A DNA stretch of 44,064 nt from Physcocola sp002396385 (GTDB taxonomy: Bacteria > Bacteroidota > Bacteroidia > Bacteroidales > Paludibacteraceae), in the NCBI GenBank assembly GCA_946535435.1, contig CAMNDM010000030.1:1-44064 (forward strand), given 5' to 3'. Made by a program: the position numbers and the translations under genes. The notes below the pieces were generated by a model. That model had not been told where the DNA came from. It ran no database searches and was given only the letters and a program-made list of their open reading frames with translations. This document shows, in pieces, positions 40,435 to 44,064 of this stretch. How positions within the stretch are numbered: the first letter of the stretch is position 1; the number at the start of each line of letters is the position of its first letter.

Positions 40435-41250
40435 TTATTGTTTGTGCGACTTCAAGTCACAAGCCGCTTGTTTGTAATCGACCAATTGCGTAACCGTAGG
40501 ATGTTCGCCACAGATAGGGCAACTAGCGTTCTTATGCGACTTTATTTTTCTGAAATCCATAGTTTTCGCATTGAATGTCAGCAATTTGTCTGTCAGCAGT
40601 TCTCCAACACCTGTTAGATACTTCAATGTTTCCGCAGCTTGTATTGTTCCCAGCATACCCGCAATTGCACCCAGCACACCCGCTTGCGAGCAAGTAGGCA
40701 CCAATCCTGCTGGAGGTGGTTCCTTAAATAAGCAGCGGTAGCAGGCATGTCCCGGAATGTGGGTCATGGTCTGCCCTTCGAAACGCAGTATACCACCGTG
40801 CGAGAAAGGTTTACCTGCCATTACGCACGCGTCGTTGATAAGGAATTTTACTGGGAAATTGTCGGTTCCGTCTACCACGAAGTCATATTCCTTAATAATA
40901 TCAAGTGCGTTGTCGGCGCGCAGGAAGTCGTGGTAGGTTTTAACCTTTACGTTCGGATTCAGTGCCAGCATTTTTTCTTTTGCAGACTCTACCTTTGGCT
41001 TGTCTACATCGGCTGTAAAGTGGATAACCTGACGTTGCAGGTTCGAAATGTCGACCACATCACCATCAATTATACCTATGGTTCCTACACCGGCAGCCGC
41101 AAGATAAAGGGCAACCGGAGCACCCAAACCGCCAGCACCAACAACCAGTACTTTCCCATTCTTGATTTTCTCCTGACCTTCTACGCCCACATCTTTCAAT
41201 AAAATGTGGCGGCTGTATCTGTTAAGTTCTTCTTCGGTAAAATCAAACAT
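40435..41250 (-). CDS. ThiF/MoeB-family sulfur-carrier adenylyltransferase (HcyF-like)
   Basis: A 271-residue E1-like enzyme from the ATG at 41250; the longer frame from 41295 is rejected because MFDFTEEELNRYSRHILL is the normal family start and GGAGGAGG precedes it. VVGAGGLGAP (about 35-44) binds ATP, DNLQRQ-type residues occur in VDISNLQRQVIHF, and the zinc cysteines are in CYRC and CPIC. The family adenylates the C-terminal Gly of ThiS/MoaD-like carriers before sulfur transfer. The gene overlaps the ThiS-like gene by 8 bases. MetY downstream makes homocysteine synthesis more likely than thiamine or molybdopterin. Confidence 0.85.
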   Translation of the reverse strand: MFDFTEEELNRYSRHILLKDVGVEGQEKIKNGKVLVVGAGGLGAPVALYLAAAGVGTIGIIDGDVVDISNLQRQVIHFTADVDKPKVESAKEKMLALNPNVKVKTYHDFLRADNALDIIKEYDFVVDGTDNFPVKFLINDACVMAGKPFSHGGILRFEGQTMTHIPGHACYRCLFKEPPPAGLVPTCSQAGVLGAIAGMLGTIQAAETLKYLTGVGELLTDKLLTFNAKTMDFRKIKSHKNASCPICGEHPTVTQLVDYKQAACDLKSHKQ

Positions 41251-41458
41251 GCGAACCTCCTCCCATAAAATACAAGAAATCGACACTGTCGCCATCGTTC
41301 AGCTTTGTGTTGTCGAATTCAGCGCGGTCTACGAACTCTTCGTTTACCTGCACCGATACCATCTCAGGTTGGCTGACTTTGTTTAACTTTATCAATTCTG
41401 TTATAGAAATAGGAGTGTTTATTTCCTGTTTCTCTCCGTTTACAGTAATTTGGGCCAT
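41243..41458 (-). CDS. ThiS/MoaD-like sulfur-carrier protein with an extended C-terminus (HcyS-like)
   Basis: A 71-residue ubiquitin-fold carrier: ITVNGEKQEINTPISITELIKLN and VSVQVNEEFVDRAEFDNTKLNDGDSVDFLYFMGGGSHV. ThiS and MoaD end exactly in Gly-Gly, which becomes a thiocarboxylate. Here three residues (Ser-His-Val) follow the GGG, so a protease must expose the Gly before activation. HcyS-type carriers of homocysteine biosynthesis are known to be masked in this way. A strong ribosome-binding site (AAAAGGAGG) lies just upstream. No JAMM-type processing protease is visible in the window. Confidence 0.75.
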   Translation of the reverse strand: MAQITVNGEKQEINTPISITELIKLNKVSQPEMVSVQVNEEFVDRAEFDNTKLNDGDSVDFLYFMGGGSHV

Positions 41459-41619
41459 TTTTCCTCCTTTTAAGTTGTTATTTTTTTCTCAGTACAAAAT
41501 TCTATATAAATAGCGTTAATTGCAATCCCTTTTTCGGGTGATATAGATACCATATTTTAGGTATGTGCGCTTTTCTAAAATACCTCAAAAATGGGATTAC
41601 ACAGGCTGAAACGCCAAAG

Positions 41620-41627
41620 TAATTTTG
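41620..41627 (+). promoter_or_regulatory. -7 box upstream of the PLP enzyme gene
   Basis: TAATTTTG, a match to TAnnTTTG; the -33 region is weak. The ATG is 66 bases downstream. Confidence 0.4.
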
Positions 41628-41692
41628 TAAAATTAAAAGGTGTGCTGTGCCAGTACACAGTTAACGATAACAAGATTATATTTTTCACGTAG

Positions 41693-42919
41693 ATGGCTGA
41701 GAAAAAAACCACATTAATACAGGTCCCGTTCGACAAGCCCGACGCCTACCACGCACTGAATATGCCTTTATACCATTCTGTCGCTTTCGAGTTCGACAGT
41801 GCAGAAGAAATGGAACTGGCTTTTACCGGGCGTAGTGCTGGTCATGCCTATTCAAGAATCACCAATCCGACCGTACAGTACTTCGAGAAAAGGGTTCAGG
41901 CCCTAACACGTGCTTTAAGCGTAACAGCCATGAACACGGGCATGTCGGCCATCAGCAATGCTCTTATTACCGTCTCGAAAGCTGGTGCTAACATAGTAAC
42001 ATCGAAACATCTGTTCAGCAATACTATGGCGTTTCTGTTCGATGTGCTTGCTCCGTTTGGCGTTGAAATCAGAACATGCGATTTGACCAATCCCGACGTA
42101 GTGCGCCAACATATTGATGAAAACACCTGTGCTATTTTTTTAGAGATCATCACCAATCCGCAATTAGAGGTAGCCGACTTGGGGAAACTTGGCGTTATCG
42201 GGAAGGAAGCGGGTGTGCCCCTCATTGCCGATAGTACCATTGTTCCTTTCACACATTACCCGGCTAGGGAACTTGGGGTAAACATTGAAGTGCTTTCTAG
42301 CACTAAATATCTGGCGGGCGGAGGCACCAGCTTGGGAGGATTGATAATTGATTATGGCAATTTCAACTGGAAACAGTCGAAAACGCTGGGAGAATTCGCC
42401 CAACAGTACAAGGCATTCGCCTTTACTAAAAAACTCAGGTCTGAAGTACATTCTAATCTGGGCTGCTATATGACTCCACATGCCGCCTACATGCAGACAC
42501 TCGGATTAGAGACACTGGGCCTCCGTTACAAGACACAGGCCGAAAATACACTCGTTCTGGCTAAAAAATTAAGCATAACGCCAGGCATTGTTTCCGTCAA
42601 CTATCCAGGACTTCCCGGGCACCCCTTCCATGAGGTCGCCAAACAACAGTTCGGTGAACTTACGGGAGCAGTGTTGACGTTCAGTCTGGAAAACCGTCAG
42701 GCTTGCTTCTCGTTCCTGAACAAATTGAAGCTCGTTCGACGGGCAACCAACTTGTTCGAAAATAAAAGTCTGGCCATTCATCCGGCTAGTACTATATTTG
42801 GAAATTTCAAATCAGAGCAACTTGAACAAATGAACATTGACGAGAGGGCTATCAGACTTTCTGTCGGACTGGAAGATGTAGAAGACATCTACCAGGACAT
42901 TGTTCAAGCTTTACAGTAA
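41693..42919 (+). CDS. Cys/Met-metabolism PLP-dependent enzyme
   Basis: A 408-residue enzyme of the gamma-family (cystathionine gamma-synthase, MetZ, MetY, methionine gamma-lyase). Hallmarks are PLYHSVAFEF, AYSRITNPT (about 53-61), MNTGMSAISNAL (about 82-93), and the PLP lysine in EVLSSTKYLAGGG (about 199-211). Residues do not allow choosing between sulfhydrylase and lyase. It is divergent from the ThiS-like gene and upstream of metY, which points to homocysteine or cysteine metabolism. The next gene starts 14 bases on, so they share a transcript. Confidence 0.85.
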   Translation: MAEKKTTLIQVPFDKPDAYHALNMPLYHSVAFEFDSAEEMELAFTGRSAGHAYSRITNPTVQYFEKRVQALTRALSVTAMNTGMSAISNALITVSKAGANIVTSKHLFSNTMAFLFDVLAPFGVEIRTCDLTNPDVVRQHIDENTCAIFLEIITNPQLEVADLGKLGVIGKEAGVPLIADSTIVPFTHYPARELGVNIEVLSSTKYLAGGGTSLGGLIIDYGNFNWKQSKTLGEFAQQYKAFAFTKKLRSEVHSNLGCYMTPHAAYMQTLGLETLGLRYKTQAENTLVLAKKLSITPGIVSVNYPGLPGHPFHEVAKQQFGELTGAVLTFSLENRQACFSFLNKLKLVRRATNLFENKSLAIHPASTIFGNFKSEQLEQMNIDERAIRLSVGLEDVEDIYQDIVQALQ

Positions 42920-42933
42920 AAAAGGAGGTTTTT

Positions 42934-43584
42934 ATGGAGAATACACCAACATTTGCTATTGCCGATGACCAAGACCTGACCCGTAAAGGTCTTATTTTTT
43001 ACATAAAGGAGTTATTCGATTCGTCGAAAGTAATCGAAATGTCTAGCAAGCAGTCGCTGTTGGAATGGACAAGCCGTTGTGAAAACAGTATTGCAGTGGT
43101 CGACTATACGCTTTTCAATATACACGATGTAAATGAAATGCGGATTCTTATCCAGCATTTTCCATCGACTTATTGGCTGCTTTTAGCCAATGAGTTCAAT
43201 ATTGATTTTGTCAGACAACTCTGCAATTTCAACACTATCGGTTTCCTGAAGAAATCGTGTGGCAGCGACGAGGTTCGCTATGCCCTCAGGTGTGCTGTCG
43301 GTCACCGTTTTTTCTTATGTCACGAAATCTCGCTGCAGATGTTGAGTCCTACCGCTAACAAGGCGCCTGAGGCTATTTTGACGGCCACCGAAACGGAGAT
43401 ACTCAAGTTGATTGCGCAAGGCAAGAGTGTGAAAGAAATAGCTAACATTCGTATTTCAAGTTATCATACCATTGTTGCCCATAAGAAAAACATTTTCCGC
43501 AAACTGGGCGTTTCTACGGTGTTCGAAGCGACAAAGTACGCCATAAAGGCTGGACTTACCGACATTGCAGATTATTGTATATAA
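42934..43584 (+). CDS. NarL/LuxR-type response regulator
   Basis: A 216-residue response regulator. The receiver domain has Asp11-Asp12, the phosphoacceptor Asp57 in AVVDYT and Lys near 107 in GFLKKS. The C-terminal helix-turn-helix (LTATETEILKLIAQGKSVKEIANIRISSYHTIVAHKKNIFRKLGV, about 147-191, quoted in pieces in the family pattern) is of the LuxR/NarL type. A textbook ribosome-binding site (AAAGGAGG) precedes the ATG. No histidine kinase is nearby, so it is an orphan regulator cotranscribed with the PLP enzyme, and may control sulfur metabolism. Confidence 0.9.
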   Translation: MENTPTFAIADDQDLTRKGLIFYIKELFDSSKVIEMSSKQSLLEWTSRCENSIAVVDYTLFNIHDVNEMRILIQHFPSTYWLLLANEFNIDFVRQLCNFNTIGFLKKSCGSDEVRYALRCAVGHRFFLCHEISLQMLSPTANKAPEAILTATETEILKLIAQGKSVKEIANIRISSYHTIVAHKKNIFRKLGVSTVFEATKYAIKAGLTDIADYCI

Positions 43585-43637
43585 CAGTCAGATTGACGTT
43601 TTGAGTTTGATGTTTTGTTTTGCTTTATTAAACATGG

Positions 43638-43670
43638 GGGTTTATCGCAACGATAGACCCTCTTTTGTTT
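43638..43670 (+). terminator. Terminator of the response-regulator operon
   Basis: Stem GGGTTTATCG / CGATAGACCC (one G-T pair) with a 3-base loop, followed by TCTTTTGTTT. The stretch from 43671 to 43890 shows no gene. Confidence 0.75.
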
Positions 43671-43897
43671 AAATGCTTTTCCACAGTAAAGGCTGATATA
43701 CGGCAATATCTGGTGTTTGTGTATTACATCCGAAGTTTTGACCTAGCCATTTCCTGTGAACGGTGGTGTAGATTTATTATGTATTGTTATATAGTGAGTT
43801 AATAAGACCTTTCTTAAATCTGTCTACCACAATGTACCATTTTTATGTTATGAGTATGGTAGTATATTCAGGTTACAAAAATGACTAACTAAAGGGA

Positions 43898-43928
43898 TTT
43901 CGCAGCAGCTTATAAGGGTCTAATTTTG
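43898..43928 (+). promoter_or_regulatory. Promoter of metY
   Basis: TTTC (43898-43901), 19 bp, TAATTTTG (43921-43928). The leader to the ATG would be about 64 bases and ends in ATAGGAGGAATATACT, a strong ribosome-binding site. Confidence 0.55.
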
Positions 43929-43998
43929 CAGTGTCGATAAGGGAAAACCAAACCGACAAAAAAACGGAATTATTAATTAAACATAGGAGGAATATACT

Positions 43999-44064
43999 AT
44001 GAGTGAGACAAAAAAACTTCATTTCGAGACCCTTCAACTTCACGTTGGCCAGGAACAGGCAGAT
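43999..44064 (+). CDS. metY: O-acetylhomoserine sulfhydrylase, 5' end only
   Basis: Only the first 22 codons are inside the window: MSETKKLHFETLQLHVGQEQ. The segment HFETLQLHVGQE is the conserved start of O-acetylhomoserine aminocarboxypropyltransferase/sulfhydrylase (MetY), which makes homocysteine from O-acetylhomoserine and sulfide or a protein thiocarboxylate. It has its own promoter and a strong ribosome-binding site (AGGAGG). The call rests on a short stretch but fits the ThiS-like and ThiF-like neighbours. Confidence 0.7.
   Translation, partial: MSETKKLHFETLQLHVGQEQAD

Noticed and set aside
41251..41295. Longer N-terminus for the ThiF-like enzyme
   Set aside because: The extra 15 residues lie inside the ThiS-like gene; the family start and a GGAGGAGG site support 41250.
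1..44064. tRNA, rRNA, CRISPR arrays, insertion sequences or integrases
   Set aside because: I looked for cloverleaf motifs, spaced repeats and transposase motifs and saw none that I could support.

Overview
The window looks like a chromosome segment of a Bacteroidales bacterium (phylum Bacteroidota); I cannot name the genus. Three things support this. Many genes are preceded by the Bacteroidota-type promoter (TTTG, about 19-21 bp, TAnnTTTG). Two secreted carbohydrate-active enzymes end in type IX secretion (T9SS)-like sorting tails. Most genes lack a Shine-Dalgarno sequence.

Layout. 1-6.4 kb: a decayed Fib_succ-type domain remnant, a secreted alpha/beta-hydrolase, a RelB/DinJ-PIN toxin-antitoxin operon with a visible promoter and operator, an outer-membrane OmpA/TPR protein and a MarR regulator. 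6.7-12.2 kb: two large secreted plant-polysaccharide enzymes (a CE15 glucuronoyl-esterase-like protein and a GH43-GH30-ricin-lectin fusion). 12.2-16 kb: an SH3-domain protein between two near-identical 167-bp repeats, each with a 34-codon ORF, then a secreted YD-repeat-like protein and a secreted protein of unknown function. 16.2-18.7 kb: a flavodiiron protein, two identical tandem predicted small RNAs, and a second MarR regulator about 70% identical to the first.

18.9-38.2 kb is the centrepiece: an extracellular contractile injection system (eCIS, Afp/PVC-like). Tape-measure and AAA+ ATPase genes lie on the plus strand. All other genes form one long minus-strand operon: a DUF4157 effector, a Pvc16-like cap protein, sheath, two tube proteins, a DUF5908 protein, an Afp7-like tube/baseplate adaptor, a VgrG-like spike, a PAAR tip, a gp25-like protein, two large baseplate proteins, a DxD glycosyltransferase-like protein and a second DUF4157 effector. 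The two effectors share an N-terminal eCIS-core domain but have unrelated C-termini: one carries an M35/aspzincin-type metalloprotease signature, the other is a hydrophobic helical domain. No tail-fibre gene is visible. The divergent MarR gene is a natural candidate regulator.

38.4-40.3 kb: a 25-codon membrane microprotein and a tightly overlapping PqqD-like / HprK-like / S24-S26 peptidase-like operon. 40.4-44.1 kb: a ThiS-like sulfur carrier with a C-terminus masked beyond its Gly-Gly, a ThiF/MoeB-like activating enzyme, a Cys/Met-metabolism PLP enzyme, an orphan response regulator and the start of metY. Together these suggest a protein-thiocarboxylate route to homocysteine like the HcyS/HcyF/MetY system. 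All functional calls come from reading motifs by eye; no database search was run.
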